NCBI GenBank assembly: GCA_022818135.1
Contig: JAFMSR010000005.1
Span: forward strand, 23,719,175 to 23,783,174
Direction of reading: 5' to 3'
Length of the DNA: 64,000 nucleotides
From: Saxidomus purpurata
Taxonomy: Eukaryota > Mollusca > Bivalvia > Venerida > Veneridae
Every line of letters begins with the position of its first letter. Within the stretch, counting starts at the first letter, position 1. The notes beneath the pieces were generated by a model, which saw nothing but the letters and a program-made list of their open reading frames with translations, ran no database searches and had not been told where the DNA came from. Positions 46,074 through 60,000 of the stretch are shown in pieces. Position numbers and translations under genes: made by a program.

Positions 46074-46099
46074 ATTTTAAGGGGTTATTTGTGACCCCC

Positions 46100-47790
46100 T
46101 GTATCAGAATTTGGGGGTCATTTAGACATTCCGAGGGTCATAATCTTATTGGTAAAAAAATAAAAGGCATGACTATATGTTGAAGAAGTTTTATTCAGTT
46201 TACTTCTGTAAAACTGCATGTGATACATCACACAACGGTGGATAATCAAAGGGTTTGCAAGACAACAGGTGTTTCTCTTTGGATGCTTTCTATTCTGTCA
46301 CTGCATCTCAAAAGTCAACTTTGTCCACAAAGCGAATTTTTCATAAGTGCATTCAACCATAGACATTAAACTTTGATATTATTTGGCACACTGAAACCCC
46401 TTTCAACAGTGACAGTCTGATCGAAATTACTACAAAATGATCATTAAAATCACTCAGAAAGACGTTTTTGTTTCTTCTGTTAAGGTTCGTCGACCATCTC
46501 TTGTTATGCGTCTACGATACCATGATGACGGTATCATACGAACCAATACACACAAAAACGCAATGGTACAAAATGCGGATCCATCCGAAATCAGACGACA
46601 ACGACGACGGAATAGGGTCAACATTAGACATATCCCATACCGGAAGCGTATTTTGTAAACAACTTATCTTAACTTATTTCGAAGCGTTTTGAGAGGTTTT
46701 GAAATGCTGTTTTTGTAGCAATTTGATCATACACATTTTAATTGCTTCATAGAAGACGCTCTTTGGTATTTCTGTTGCGTCATTGACAAAATGAGTGCGT
46801 CAAAAACGCAGAAAACGCGCTCTCGCGGAAACACTGAAGTAGTGTCTCCGGTCTGACTAGAAAACTGTTGTGATCAAAACCGCGAAGGAAAATAGTTCTA
46901 TACAGAACAGATACTTGTTGATTTTTAGTTACAAATTATAAGAAAAACAACAATTTGATATTATGCTATTCTGAAATGTTTTGATATATAAATTTGTCAC
47001 TGTTACAAATGTAGTCAGTAAGATCAGCGTTTTGCCAACATGGAAGTATGTTTTAATTGTTAAGAAGTCACCTTATTTGGGAAAAGAAAGAAACAACTTT
47101 AACTAGCTTAGAAAACCTCAAAACTATATATTAACACTACTGAATATTTTGGTAAGAATAAAATCATTCAAGTGATTCTAATGCGCATAACCTACACTAA
47201 ATCTATTTCTTAAATATCGCTTACTTTTTTAAGTATGTCGCAAATATGCAAGTTATATTAACCAATTACTGTAGCATCAAGAATGAAAGAGAAATAAAGC
47301 TTTTGTCTTGAAAGGTTTATTGATATCAGACGAAAAGCTTTCTCTGTCAGCGGATGAATTGAAAAAAAAACGTCTGCTGTATCTTCTTCACATACTATTG
47401 CAAATTATTCAATACAAGAAACCAAAATGTCTTTAAGTTAAACTTTCCATTAAATAGCAGGTTTTCGAGATTTAGTTTAAAGTCTCAAGATCTCTCTTTG
47501 AAGTCCTTATCAGAGGGTTGCAGCTGCACATCGATAGAGCAACTTCCTTAGGACCAGGAATGTTTCAGCAAAAGATATAATTTCGTTTCACACGTTTTAG
47601 AAGAACAATCCGTTATCTTTAATAAGCATGTATGAAAAAGCAATAGCTTGGGTCCGTACAATGTATGATCTACATTGGCATGTATAAAGACATATCAATT
47701 TGGTTCAGTACCAAGGAGCACAATGCCAATGGTCTTTTTCTCTTGCATCTGAATTTATTTCGTCGTTTCGTGCTTGCTGACAAATGTGGT
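46100..47790. other. No gene seen
   Basis: No protein motif, tRNA or repeat was identified in this AT-rich stretch. Confidence 0.4.
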
Positions 47791-47801
47791 GACCGTGGAA
47801 G

Positions 47802-48227
47802 ATGGCATATTATGATCGTGAGTTCCGTAATTTTCTAAGTCAACAAAAGATATTAATTACCAGTTCCAAATTACGACGTAAAGACGAACGAAGGAGAATC
47901 AGGAAGACGTGGAATGTACATATTAATCACTGCAACAATATTAACGACTACAATGCCATTTTAACAAAATACTATGATCATCAACAAGTAAATAAATATT
48001 ATCCAATAAATATCAACAACCACTACTGTAAAATAATTATCATCGCAAACAAAATCAATAGCAATTGCAAAATCAAAATCAATATCAACAAAAACAAATC
48101 AACCAACCTTAAACGAATTGACTTTGCCAGTTTAAGCAAATTGGTGCTTTTTCCAAAAAACTTTCACACGGAGAAGAAACACAAAGGAAACGGTGAGAAT
48201 TATATCTTTACAAGTACGAGCAAGTAA
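47802..48227 (+). CDS. Hypothetical open frame, 141 codons, doubtful
   Basis: This is the longest forward frame in the middle of the window. It starts MAYYDREFRNFLSQQKI and has a basic stretch (LRRKDERRRIRKTW), followed by a low-complexity part rich in Asn, Ile and Lys (INININK-like repeats) that reflects the AT-rich DNA. I recognise no domain, signal peptide or membrane segment. A GTGAGT lies within the sixth codon region (GATCGTGAGTTCC), so the first few codons could instead be an exon end. It is probably a chance frame, though a lineage-specific gene cannot be excluded. Confidence 0.2.
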   Translation: MAYYDREFRNFLSQQKILITSSKLRRKDERRRIRKTWNVHINHCNNINDYNAILTKYYDHQQVNKYYPININNHYCKIIIIANKINSNCKIKININKNKSTNLKRIDFASLSKLVLFPKNFHTEKKHKGNGENYIFTSTSK

Positions 48228-48239
48228 ATTACGACACTG

Positions 48240-48895
48240 CAAAATTTCTTCAGAAAGAGAGACAGAAAACTTTTGTCAAGACGTCTGTTTGTACTGTTGT
48301 CTAATGTATTTCCCTTAGGTTAGCCATGTGTTATCAGTGTTATGCAAAATTCCATACAGCAACAGAAGTTGCCTGCTACAAGCTTCAGTTTCATTCATCC
48401 TTAGAGTTTACCATGTTGCTATAAATTGAGAATGATTGTCTCCCTTCCAATATAATCTAATACCTACAATTCAAAAGGACGATATTTAAAAAAAAATTAT
48501 TTCTCCGTTATTCATCTGTACAGAATAATGCCATAATGTAGAAAAGTATTTGTAGATGTAAGCTTAGATAACGATAACTTATCAGAAAGTACTTAAAATA
48601 CAATTAAAAACATATAATTTGACACCATTTAAAGTGGAATTTCTGTAAAATTATTTAGGCATCATTTCTATTCGCGCAAAATATTTGATAACAGGCTTGA
48701 ATGTACAAAATGTTTAACTTTCGTGATTTCAAAACGGATGTGGCATCTCCGAAAATAGGACAAACTAATCACAAGAAGTAAACAATACCCTTTAAGGTAG
48801 TGATTCAGTAGAAAATATTTTTAATAATTCCTATCTTCAATTTTACTTACAAAATGAAAATAGTAATTGAACAGACGCTATACTCTTATGCTTTG
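48240..48895. other. No gene seen
   Basis: AT-rich sequence with no recognised feature. Confidence 0.4.
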
Positions 48896-48900
48896 ACAAT

Positions 48901-48920
48901 ATATATATGTGTGTGTGTGT

Positions 48921-48954
<34 letters not shown>

Positions 48955-48961
48955 CGCGCGC
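48901..48961 (+). repeat. Alternating purine-pyrimidine tract (AT)n(GT)n(GC)n
   Basis: About 60 bases of AT, then GT, then GC dinucleotides, with one break (TGTTGTG) near 48920. The eight GC steps at the end make it a strong candidate for Z-DNA formation. Confidence 0.92.
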
Positions 48962-48969
48962 TTTATTAC

Positions 48970-50730
48970 ATTTATTACATTTTGCGAGGCAGAAAACAAT
49001 TCACTGTACCAAGTAACTTTAAATTGTCAGCGTTATTTAAGAGGAAAACCACATTGTGCTCATATGAACTTGTAAAATGATTAAAAGCATAAGTAGCGAA
49101 AACCAACATAAGCCTTTACCTTAGAAGTGGAATTATTTCAAATTGATAACATTGCAAGTGTAATTGCGTCAGGTAAAATTTAAGTACAGCTAATAAAACA
49201 TAGCCTTGAAAAGAATTATCTTTGTAGACAAACAAATAAAAGCTCCTCAATGTACTTAAAAAAATGGACTTAATATAAAAACAGCTTTATTCAACTATGC
49301 GTTTATGCCTTTGTACCACTCAATTCTACAGACAACAATATAATTTTAGTAAGACATTTTATAGGTCACGCGGGTATAAATATTACCCAATCATATCCGA
49401 CTTATAGTACATTAAAATGGCTCTAGTTTTGGCTAACTGCTGAGTGTCCATTGAGTTTAAGACCAATGTCCATATTGCTCTTTTTGGCGCACTGAATTTT
49501 TTCCATTGACCTTTAGACCAATGAACATGCATCTTACTTGAGTTCACTGCATTTTGTTCATTAACCTTTAGATTAAAATACAAGTTGTCTTCTGTCTTAA
49601 GATATCAATGCATGCTTTTTGGTAATTAATTGGCTCAGCATCCTTATTGAACACGCAATCTGCAGTGACATATCAGTATGAGTCAAAGAATTACTGTATG
49701 TAGTCTTAAGCTTTTGCATATAGACTGAAGAATTAATAAGACGTTCAAAATCAAACAGACATCGATCTTTAATTTCTGAGAACAATTATCCAGCGTATAT
49801 TTATGTTCTGCTTTTATTTTCAAGCCCGGTGACTGACAGACTAGACAAAACAGTAAAAGATAAATGTTATCGAAGTAGCCAAATCGATACAAATGTAGAA
49901 ACCGCCCAAAAGCATTTGCCAAATCTTGATAAAACATAAATTGTATTTCAGCCATTAATAATAACGCTTTTTCTTATCGGTATATTGTATTGATGATTTA
50001 AGATACTTTAAGTTTGAAACAACTTATTGTGTTAGAATATCAAAATTTGATATTGCTATTTTCTTTAAAAGAGGGAAAAGAGAGACATGATTTCGTAAAG
50101 AATCCAGCGTTATTTATTCGACAAACGGTTACACTCGCTTTCAAATGTAACAAATCTATAACATCTTGTAGTTGAAAGGAATACATTTGTCTGTTAGTTG
50201 ATTTTCTGAAAAAGTGAATAAGAAATAAAAGTGTCATGCAATTTGAACAAGAAAAACTCCTATTCATAATAAATGAGAGACAGCAATACAATAAATATGA
50301 GAAGAAATGTCTAAGAGAAGGAACTCAATATGAAATTAACTAGTCTATCTAACAAATATCATGCCAGTGTTACAAATCACCGAATATAATTGAAACTGTA
50401 ACTCTCATTTGATTATGTAAATACGTACATATATGTTGTCCTGAAACAAACTAGTTTGGTGCACTTTTGTGTCTTTACATCTGTAGTAGGCAAATTATAT
50501 ATTTAATCATGTATAACATGTTATTGCAAAGCCTGGTGCATATTTGTCCGACGGTATTTGCTTTTAAAAACAGTATAATGTGGAATATATTTGATCTACT
50601 ATTTCGTCGTATTTATTGTTACAATGAATACACTCACATTATTAATGAAAATTGAAAGTACTTATTCACTGATATATTCAGAATTATTTTACCATGATGT
50701 TGAAGCTCATATCTCTTTTATTGTTTTCCA
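48970..50730. other. No gene seen
   Basis: AT-rich stretch with short frames that lack motifs. Confidence 0.4.
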
Positions 50731-50734
50731 AATT

Positions 50735-51225
50735 GCAGTTGAAGCTAGAGTGTAACCTCCACTTACAGTCACCTCAGACAAACAGTCACCTCCTTACAAC
50801 ATTCAATTTGAATTCCCCCATTGGTTTATTTCTATATGATTTATCTCCCACCAACAGCCACTTTCAAACTTCGACCAATGGCCTCTATATTTCTTCCTGG
50901 ATTGACAGAAAACCTCTCAAACGGCCAAGAAACACCGCCCATCATAATTTTGACCAGAAAAGCTTTCCATAAAATAATTTTCGGAAAATCCCCATTGTCT
51001 GTAAGTTTTGTCCATTCCTGGGTCTGAGCAGAACATCAAGATTTAATGCAACAATCCAGACATACTCTCACCTTTATGTAAACGCTTTTTACAATGTTGA
51101 GTACTAAAAGCATAAACCCGCATATATATTACCGCAAAATCTTCCCTCTGAGCAATTTCCACCTCTGGACAACAGCCAATTTCCAGTCATCCGGCAGTTG
51201 GCTGTTGTAGGAAGGTAACACTGTA
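50735..51225. repeat. Possible old dispersed repeat with hairpin end
   Basis: The block is less AT-rich and has recurring phrases such as CCTCCACTTACAGTCACCTC, ACAGTCACCTCC and CAACAGCCACTTTC. Near its end, CAACAGCCAA (51171) and TTGGCTGTTG (51199) form a 10-bp inverted pair. No protein motif was recognised in its overlapping frames. Confidence 0.4.
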
Positions 51226-51229
51226 CTAT

Positions 51230-54110
51230 CAAAATGGCATAGTTGTCAGCATAATAATCGTTTGTCAGGAAAATGTGCACAATAATCTCAAAAAGAAAAG
51301 TATAAAGTTATTTAATTAATCGTAAAACGTTACCTGAAACAGTTTAATTCACAGATGCACGGGGTATGGAATCGCCACCCAATTTAATACTGGTCCCATG
51401 TTGAACAAAACATAATCAAATACAAAATTTGAAACAACTTAAAACTCAAATTGAATATTTAAGGCATGTGTGTAAGTAAGGAATAGAATAACTCAACCGG
51501 TTTTTCCAATGCAAAACGATTTTCTGAATAAAATCCCGCTCCAAAATACATAAATAGGGTGTTTGGAGAATTTCGGGGAAACCTTGTTACTCAACACAAA
51601 CCACTCTAGTATAACATGAAGGTAAAAAAATAGGTTTTCCGCATCGCTATGAAATAGCGTGCGCGGGGTACCAGTAAGTTTACAGCGCAGATTTTGTCTT
51701 CTGTGAGTACTATAGCGGTGAATTTGAAAACAGATTCATATTTTTGTGCCGCACAATAAAACGACTGGTACCATTTTACACGATCAATACAGACCATAGC
51801 CGGGTGCCTATAGTTTTCGTATTGGTACTATTTTTAGAAATGACATAACAGTATACCTGAGCTGTGATTGAAGAAATAGAGTTGTTTAAATGCATTGTCA
51901 CCATAAACATGTGATATGTAGGTAAGTAGAATAAGGAATTGCATCTGTAATTGATTAGCTTACATACAGTTGTGGGATTTATTTACAGGTACTGCAGTGA
52001 ACAGGGGCGAGGGTCAGGCCTACGGGGATGAGGTCCAGACCCCAAGCATCTGTGGTTAAACTTAAAGCAGAAGATTTTGTATCATCTCATTTTGTAACTA
52101 AAATACAGATCGTATCAGCTCAATTTCCCGCACATAACTAAAATATGACTTAGCAGATTATAATCATGACATAACAATTTGTATGAAAAAAACAATTACA
52201 AATTCAACAAGCTTTACAGTCTATGTCAGTTGTATACAATAACCCGCATCCCTGTTCTTACATGATTATAGTTGACACTAACACTGACATTTGCAAATTT
52301 CAAATCAAATCGCCAACCTTGATCTAGGTAACATTTTCTTTTGTTTTCATGTATGTTTACCGAGTTAATATCCATTTTGCAGATAACAAAAAATCCTAAC
52401 TTTCAATCTAGAATTAATTTGACAAGATCAAGTATACGTAATTTATTCTGAAAGCATTAAATATGTAGGTGGTGAATCCATAAAATATGCATCGTAAATG
52501 ATAATATACGTATACTCGAAATTAATATATTTCATTAAACTTTTAGGTATTAAAATTTCTGTCTTCAGTCACAAAGAATGACTTCAAATGCTTTATGAAT
52601 AAAACACTCAGGTGACACTGAAATAAAATGTGCATTTCACTCTCTCATTTAAATATGTCACGGTCCTTGCAAATGAACTACCGCACACAACTGACGGTTA
52701 TGGTAATATTTGAGAGGTGTTTCATAATATTTTGGTCTTGCTGAAGTAATATTTCTTCTTACGGTACCAGACATATATCCTTATGTCACATGTGATATTT
52801 AATGCAACACTTATTTCTGATATTTCAAAAGGACAAAGGTCTTATATGAAATATGATGAATGCGTTCGAACTCCATTAGCGACCAGACTCTTTATAAGAG
52901 AAACTGGGCGGCTTTTGCCGGTGAATATTCTAGCACAGCTCTCGTTACGTAAACTGCCAGTCATAAAATAACTGAAATATTGTTGAAATGGGTGTTAAAC
53001 TCCACGAAAAAAAAAAGAAATATTGAAAGTACACATTTGGCATATATATGTTATTTACACTAAAGGAGTAGAAAAATCAGTATATAAAATGCGTATATAT
53101 AACATCATCGAAACGGCAAGCAGAAGTAGGCAAATAAATAAATTAAATGTAACATTACAGAGGTATTTCTATTGCCAGTTTAGAACTTCATGGTATATCT
53201 TCCTAAAGGGAACTTCTTCGGACAGAGACAACGTTGCCTTTCAATAGAATGTTTATTTCACTAGCAATGTGAATTTTAATTTTGGCAAAAATTGCATTTC
53301 ATTAAAAATGCACAAATACAGCTTAACAACATAACCACAGGCAAACTCAAGACCAATAAAGCAAGTTTTCATCTGAAGATTTTGCGTGCAAGATAGTAAG
53401 GCTTCATGTTCTGTTGCAAATCATGGGAAACCGTATATAATGACCGCAGATGTTTTAATCGAACCGTAATTTGAATATAGAAATATGTATAATGTTAAAT
53501 ATAAAAGAAGGTCTATTTGACAGTCTACCTAGTAAACTTTTTGTGGCAAAGTCTTATAACACCATAAATATACATCGAAGAAGCCCTCTAAGGCAAAAAC
53601 TTAGTAAAATAAGACAAGAAAATTATAAACATGTATATAAAAAAGCTTATATATAAAATCTAAAACCTGCCTACACAGCTACCTGCAGTTGATATGTAAT
53701 CTTCACAAAAAAAATCATTGATTGAAAGGAAAGTTTTTCATTGAATCACGTTATTTGTGTTACTTCTAAAATACATAGATCGCTTTGACTATTGTTACTC
53801 TTAGGATATGTGGTATTATTAAGTTTTGTATTAGAAAAAAATATCAGCAAACACGGTGGTAAGACAATGATGTAGCTTACCTATGAAATACACTGTAAAA
53901 CTAAATCATATGTAAACTTTATGATCTACGTGTATTTGATTTTGTCTTCATAGTTCAATTTAAAGCGATTGGGATGTGAACAAACTTTGAACCAGCTCTG
54001 TATAATCCACAAAACCGAAACGCATGAATAAGCTAGCACAAATTCAGTTTTTGCAAAATTGAAACATGTATGATGCTTTCCTAGACGCTTAAACTATAGA
54101 CGCGGCATGT
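51230..54110. other. No gene seen
   Basis: AT-rich. One short GC-richer stretch near 51989-52059 follows an acceptor-like TTTACAG and stays open to a stop codon, but it is too short to call an exon. Confidence 0.4.
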
Positions 54111-54199
54111 ATTTTGCCAGCTTTAGTGGCTTTAGTGACAGCAACGATCGTTTGCCTGGTATAAAAATTGCTCTTTTAAGACTTTTCATTCAAAGCTGC

Positions 54200-55210
54200 C
54201 ACACAAGTGCTCCGCATTTTCGGCTCAACTGAGCACTTTGTGTTCAATGTGAGGTTTTTTATATTTGTTTTCTGGTGTCCGTCGTCCGTCGAGTGTGCGT
54301 GCGAACGTCAATAATTTCTTCAAACGACATCTCCTACTTAACCGCTTGACAAAAACTTATGAAATTTGAAAGTGATTTTCTTTGGAATGTCCTCTACCAA
54401 ACTTGTTTCTTTCCATGTAGAACTCTGGTTTGCCATATGACTGGAAAGCAAACATTAAAAATATTCATCTAAAAAACTATAAGTCCTAGAGCTAAGATAT
54501 TTGGCATCTAGTATTGTTTGGTAGATCTCAAACTTGAGTATGTAAATGATAACTCCCGTGTCAAAATTGATCGACCCCGCACTGGTGGTCACTTGATATA
54601 ACATAGGACTCTATGGGAATAACTTCTTCTCTGAAACTACCTATATAAGAGCTCAGATATTTGGCTCGCAGTATTGCCTTATGACCTCAACCAAGGCTGT
54701 TGAAACTGAAATCCGGGTCAAAATTTAACCACTGCAAAACGTAAAAAACCTTGTCTATAACCACAGGGCATATAGCTAAGATATTTGGAATGTAGCAAAG
54801 AGTAGTGGTCCTTTACCAAGTTTGTTGAAATCATATCCCCCGAGTTACACTTGACACCTGGGCTCATTTAAAATTTTATTGAGATATGTAGCAAAATCCT
54901 CCAGAGCTTAGATACATTTTTTTAGTTTGTATCATTATCTAATGGTCATGTTCCCTTGGGTCTAGGTTGGCCCCGCACCGGGATCTATTGACCTACTTTC
55001 ATTTTTTCAAAGCTTTCATAAACTGTTTGGAAAGTTTTGTAAGTAGATTTCAACTTTGACCTTGACGTACTAACCTTCATTCTGATTTTGATGCCACATT
55101 AATGAAACTTTGATCATATACAGGTTTGCCTGCAGATTTCAACTTGGACATGATCAATTTTACTGTTTTGAAGCTACATTAATGCAATGGCATTTGAACC
55201 ATACAAACAG
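54200..55210 (+). repeat. Bivalve-type dispersed repeat with internal units
   Basis: Starts with GGTGTCCGTCGTCCGTCGAG and AAACGACATCTCCTACTTAA. It then carries repeated units of about 120-160 bp marked by AGCTAAGATATTTGGCATCT (54492), AGCTCAGATATTTGGCTCGC (54651) and AGCTAAGATATTTGGAATGT (54775), plus GTCAAAATTGATCGACCCCG and GGTCACTTGATATAACATAG. I recall very similar text as a highly abundant repeat of bivalve genomes. It is old and diverged and has no coding capacity. Confidence 0.72.
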
Positions 55211-55314
55211 AACCTCTTGTTAAAATGAATATTGAGAAATAATAACTCAGTTCATTGCTTTATGTTGTGAGCATTTTATATCATTATTGTAGTATATACA
55301 TAATAATAATAATT

Positions 55315-55979
55315 GCGCAACATGACAAAAGGGCCCTTACATGTAAAATAATGTGTAACTTTAGAACTATCAGAGATACACGTTTGATGTTGGTACCATT
55401 TTAAAGCGCATATACTGGAATAGCATCAAAAATTTAACGACAAAAATATTTATGAATATTTATTGACTGAAATGGCTCGTGCTAAAATTCGATCTTTTTT
55501 TATAAAAACTATTAAAAGCTCGAAACAATGTGTGTATAAGAGAACAGACTCTAAGTATAACAGAAATGTATTGCTTATGAAAAACGGTCGATTTGTGGCG
55601 GAGTAACGGTGATTAAAAATTTTGCTAATTATCATAATTATCATAATTATGCATAAATTATGCAAATAAGCTAAATCTTAAATGCTTATATTTTAGCCTA
55701 AAATTAAGATATTCTGGAAAAAAAGACATCGTTGGAAAGCTGAATGTTTCTTGTTTTAAAATACAACGGGCTCATAAGAATAAGAAGTAACCTTAACAGA
55801 TTCGATTTTTTTCACGTGTCTTTTCACCTAATTAATATTCATCAGGAATCCTGACATAAACATTTCGATGGTATTCATTAACTTGCTTTTTAATTTGATA
55901 CATCGATTTAAACTGTAGCATATTTACTTCAAAAGATATGACATATTTGACCCATAAGGACCCTTTTGTCACGTTGCGC
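55315..55979. mobile_element. MITE-like element with 25-bp terminal inverted repeats
   Basis: The left end GCGCAACATGACAAAAGGGC, then CCTTA (55315-55339), is inverted at 55955-55979, with 23 of 25 positions matching. The interior is AT-rich with no transposase frame, and it includes ATAATT repeats near 55625-55650. AATT lies immediately to the left and again three bases beyond the right end, so the target duplication is ambiguous. The length of 665 bp is typical of miniature inverted-repeat elements. The superfamily was not identified. Confidence 0.65.
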
Positions 55980-55984
55980 ATCAA

Positions 55985-56970
55985 TTATATATATGATATG
56001 TTTCTGTACAAAATATAGCCTTCACAAATCAACATGTTTTTTTTTCTTTCGTCAGAATTATCAAGCTCTGGCAATTCTACCTGAAAGATGATACACGCCT
56101 TTTATTTAATTCACACAGAAATTGTTACATCATTACCAATTTCCTTTAAATTATTTAGTAATGACTATGCAAATAGAAAAATAACCGCAGAGTTTAAAGT
56201 TGCAAAATAAATTATTCAAACAGAACGTGAGCACAGTGTTATTTGATATTGAACAAAGTCAATGCATATCTTTACTCCATTACCCCCGTATTAACCTCCT
56301 CAAGTTATTAGCCGTATTAAGGAAGGTCTCAACAAGTTTAAAATTCAATTAATAAAATAATTACATACCAAAAAATAAACGCGACTTGGCTAGATAAAAT
56401 ACAAAAATTTCTCCTTCGTCATTATTAATACATTATAGAATTTTTGCAATTTCATATATACTGCATGTATTTTAATCAACTATATAGCTAAAATTGTTCC
56501 AGTCAGACGTTTCGATATTGTTAATAATGATCAATACGCATAATTTATAAGTGTAGTAAATTTACTACCGAAGGTTATATAATTTTTAATCTCTCATAAA
56601 AACATTCATACAAAAATTATTTCAACCTTTTCGCCTTTCAGCAAACAGGTAGATTAAATAAAGACGAATCATATATAAATGAAGATTGCCTAAAGTGTAT
56701 TGTAATCAGCGTGGTATGAGAGAGGTAGAGACGTTACGAAGTAAGACACATACTTTAAGCAAGATTAGGTATTTCCTTTGGAATGTTTACGCAGTGAAAT
56801 AAGTTTAAAATAGCGTTTTTACTTAAATGCTGTTTAATAAACATTTGAGCGTGTGGGAAGATCAATCTAACTTTCTTATTCCTTGAATACAAATTTGTTA
56901 CAGTGACAGGGGTAAACAAGACTTGCATTTTGATATAAGTTTGGATGAAAACTGGATATTGTAGAAACTG
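55985..56970. other. No gene seen (upstream region of the lipid phosphatase)
   Basis: AT-rich flank. It should hold the promoter and 5' untranslated region of the next gene, but I cannot place a start site or TATA box with confidence. Confidence 0.4.
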
Positions 56971-56974
56971 TACA

Positions 56975-57059
56975 ATGGAAAATAATTCTGAGGGAGCTAA
57001 ACCCAGTCGGCGACGGGTAGCTGTACAAGTTATAGTGGATGTAATAATCTGGCTGACAG
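56975..57059 (+). CDS. PLPP exon 1 (coding part)
   Basis: Codes for residues 1-28, beginning MENNSEGAKPSRRR, a short basic cytosolic tail, then the start of membrane segment 1 (VIVDVIIWLT). The donor is CAG/GTGGGT, and phase 1 fits exon 2. The ATG is the first in this frame before the membrane segment. Confidence 0.8.
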
Positions 57060-60000
57060 GTGGGTGATATTTTAAACCTTTATTCTGTTAAAATATTGTG
57101 TTTTAACATTTTATACATTATTTTTCTAAGGTAAACAATATTATAGTTCTAACAGTTGTCTTAGTTACTAGTATTAACCATACATATTTCAATGAAATAA
57201 ATCTTTTTAAAGCATAAATAATTACAAAACACAAATCCAAGATTATTCTAATTTTCTTTTTCTCGATACTAACAATAAATATATGCGAAACGAGTTATGT
57301 TATAAAAATATGAAATGGAATTTTTTTTTAAATAAATGTCTAAAAAGTACATAGTACAGTTTAAAACCTAAAATGAGTAACAAAAAAAGCTAAGATCCAA
57401 TCAAGTATAGCACTAGCAAGCAATCAGGGTCAAATGATAATAAATACACAGGAGCTACAATAATTAAGTACAGCTCTAATATGGAAAAACGGTACATGAA
57501 CAAGAAAGATCTTTTATGACATTAATTAAGCATATTTTATTTTTTATTTGTTCACAGCTTTTATAATAATTTCAGTAGTCTACAAACATCTTCGTTTTAA
57601 AACGGTTATTTCTCAAGGTTCAATTCAAAAGTATTTGACTTGTTTTCTAGTTTGTTCGTAGATTTCGAATTTCTTTTAAAAACAGTTTTAAATGTATAAG
57701 CGTTGAAATTTACAAATATTCTGGACATATAATTCGGAAGCTGGCTAAATATAGATGAGGGAAAGACATTGGTTGGTTAAAATTTATATGAGTTTGAGCC
57801 GAAACACTGACAAAGCTAAATATAAACATTGATCTGCTTTTGCTTACCTTTTTAATCAATATGTAATATTAAAAAATAGTGTGCCATTGCAAAATGTAAA
57901 ATGGCAATGTAAATTGGTCAAATCTATATCAAAATACAACAACGTCTGCATTCATATTCATTTGTTTGTTTCCCATTTCTCACTTCTGTATTACTAAATG
58001 TATACTCACAAGATACACAATCCGACGGACTATTTATAATGTAGTTAATCAACTGAGTCCAAACAACTTCATTATAATTTTGGTGTTGTTGATTTGAAAG
58101 GATACAAGTAAAATATATGTAGTTTATTGATAATACAATAGTCTTACATTGTTTTTGTTTATCTAATTTATATCATCATTTATGTGGAAATTCTTAACTT
58201 TCTATAACTCTTAATAACGTTGGCCCTGAATAAAATCACCTCAAATTCAAAAACGATAATTCATCAAAATGGTAAACAACCGATATGCTATGATGGCTGC
58301 GTATATAGAATATGAACAGATTAGTTATGTGAAGTATCATTAGAAACTAACCTGAGGAAAATAGCATACTCCATCCAGTCGACTCTGATAGGGGCATACC
58401 ATTTCAGTCTACATTGAAGTTTATGCTCGAATTGCGCTAATTTGTTTAGTTATAAGAAGTAAGCTACATGTTCCCGTATATTTACATCCTACGCCTGATA
58501 CAATATGTAAGTACATAATTTACACAAATTGATAAGACTAAATCTTTGACAGAAAACAAATCTCATGAAAAGTGAGTTTGTAAAATGTGTCATGAGCTGA
58601 AAAACTAACGAATGTGAATAGGATGTGCCGAACTATGCTGGAAGTTGTCAGTTCGTTCAGTAAATGTTCAAATTATAACTATATCAATCACGCAGCCAAT
58701 TTATTTCATAGATGTACGTTTTACTGTCTGAATGTAAAAAGCAACATCAATGATTAATTACGATTCTCAACATTAAAACTTCATAACATCAGATTATGAT
58801 TAAAGGTTTTGTGGTGAAATGTTTTTATACTTCTTTATAAGTAGGTATAGAAGCCTTTATTCAACTGCAAAAAAAGAGTCTGGAGCACAGACTTATCAAG
58901 GTATGGAAGTGAATATCTTAAATATTTTAGAGTCTGATCTTTGATAGTTACAATAATTATCTATTTTCAGTGTCTTTGCCAGTGTTGTATTTGTTTTTAC
59001 AAGGAAAACCATATCAGACAGGATTCTTCTGTGACGATACATCTCTCAGTTTCCCCTCTAAACCAAGCTCTGTATCAACGCCTGTCCTTATAGCTGTAGG
59101 ATTCACAGTGTCTGTTTTACTAGTACGTCTTTTTGCTTTTATCGTATACACAAGACGACATCTATTGTAAAACCATATTTTGATATTCTTTTTTTAATTT
59201 TGAAGTTTAGGATAAATGGTAGCGCAGGTAGGAGGAAATTTATTTCACTCGTTTTTTTCTTTGGACAAAGGGCCTAACCATCATTGCATTTCTCCTTTTG
59301 ATAAAATATTCAAATGATCTGTGAATGTAAACATGTTACGTTATCCAAACAGTACAAGGCTAGAAATGAAACTTTTAGTACTAGAACGGTTTCAATAACT
59401 TGATTAAAACTAATTCGGTCTTTGTATTTGAAACATTCATTCTTTCATTTTTCCTGATATGTTTTATGGCTTTATCAAATAATCGTATGAACATTATAAT
59501 TTGTCATATTCTTCTAGGTTCTCGAGATCTTTTGTGCTTTGACATAAAAGTATACGTCCTGGTGTAATGGAGAGAGAAGCCTAAATGAAATATTCAATTT
59601 CAAACTGTTACACAATTATTATTGCATTCTTATGCAAATATACATACCGTCCAAACTATGCTTTTACATTGGCGCATTCACATTGTATCTAATGTCTGTA
59701 TATCGCCTATTCTACAATATAAACCAGACTTTGCATCTAAAACTGACAAAGAAGTTTGAAAGATAAAAAAATGTTTGACAAGTTTAAAAGAAAAAAATTT
59801 TTACTTGTGCACATCATATAACTTTATTCGTCAGTTGTCCACAATTCATTTAGTGATATTAAAACTTTAAGTTCTACACACTGAGATAAAAGGCTGTTAG
59901 GCTATCTATAGCTTTTTTTGTTTTGTTATGTTATAGAAAAGATTGTAATTGGCATTGTAAAACTGTTTATTTGAAGTAATGTTAAACGAGGAATATTGAC

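Noticed and set aside
47802..48227. Confident protein-gene call for the 141-codon frame
   Set aside because: Composition tracks the AT-rich DNA and no domain is visible. It is listed only as a doubtful frame.
51989..52059. Possible terminal exon after TTTACAG (TAVNRGEGQAYGDEV)
   Set aside because: Only about 23 codons, no partner exon nearby and no recognised family; an acceptor-like site alone is not enough.
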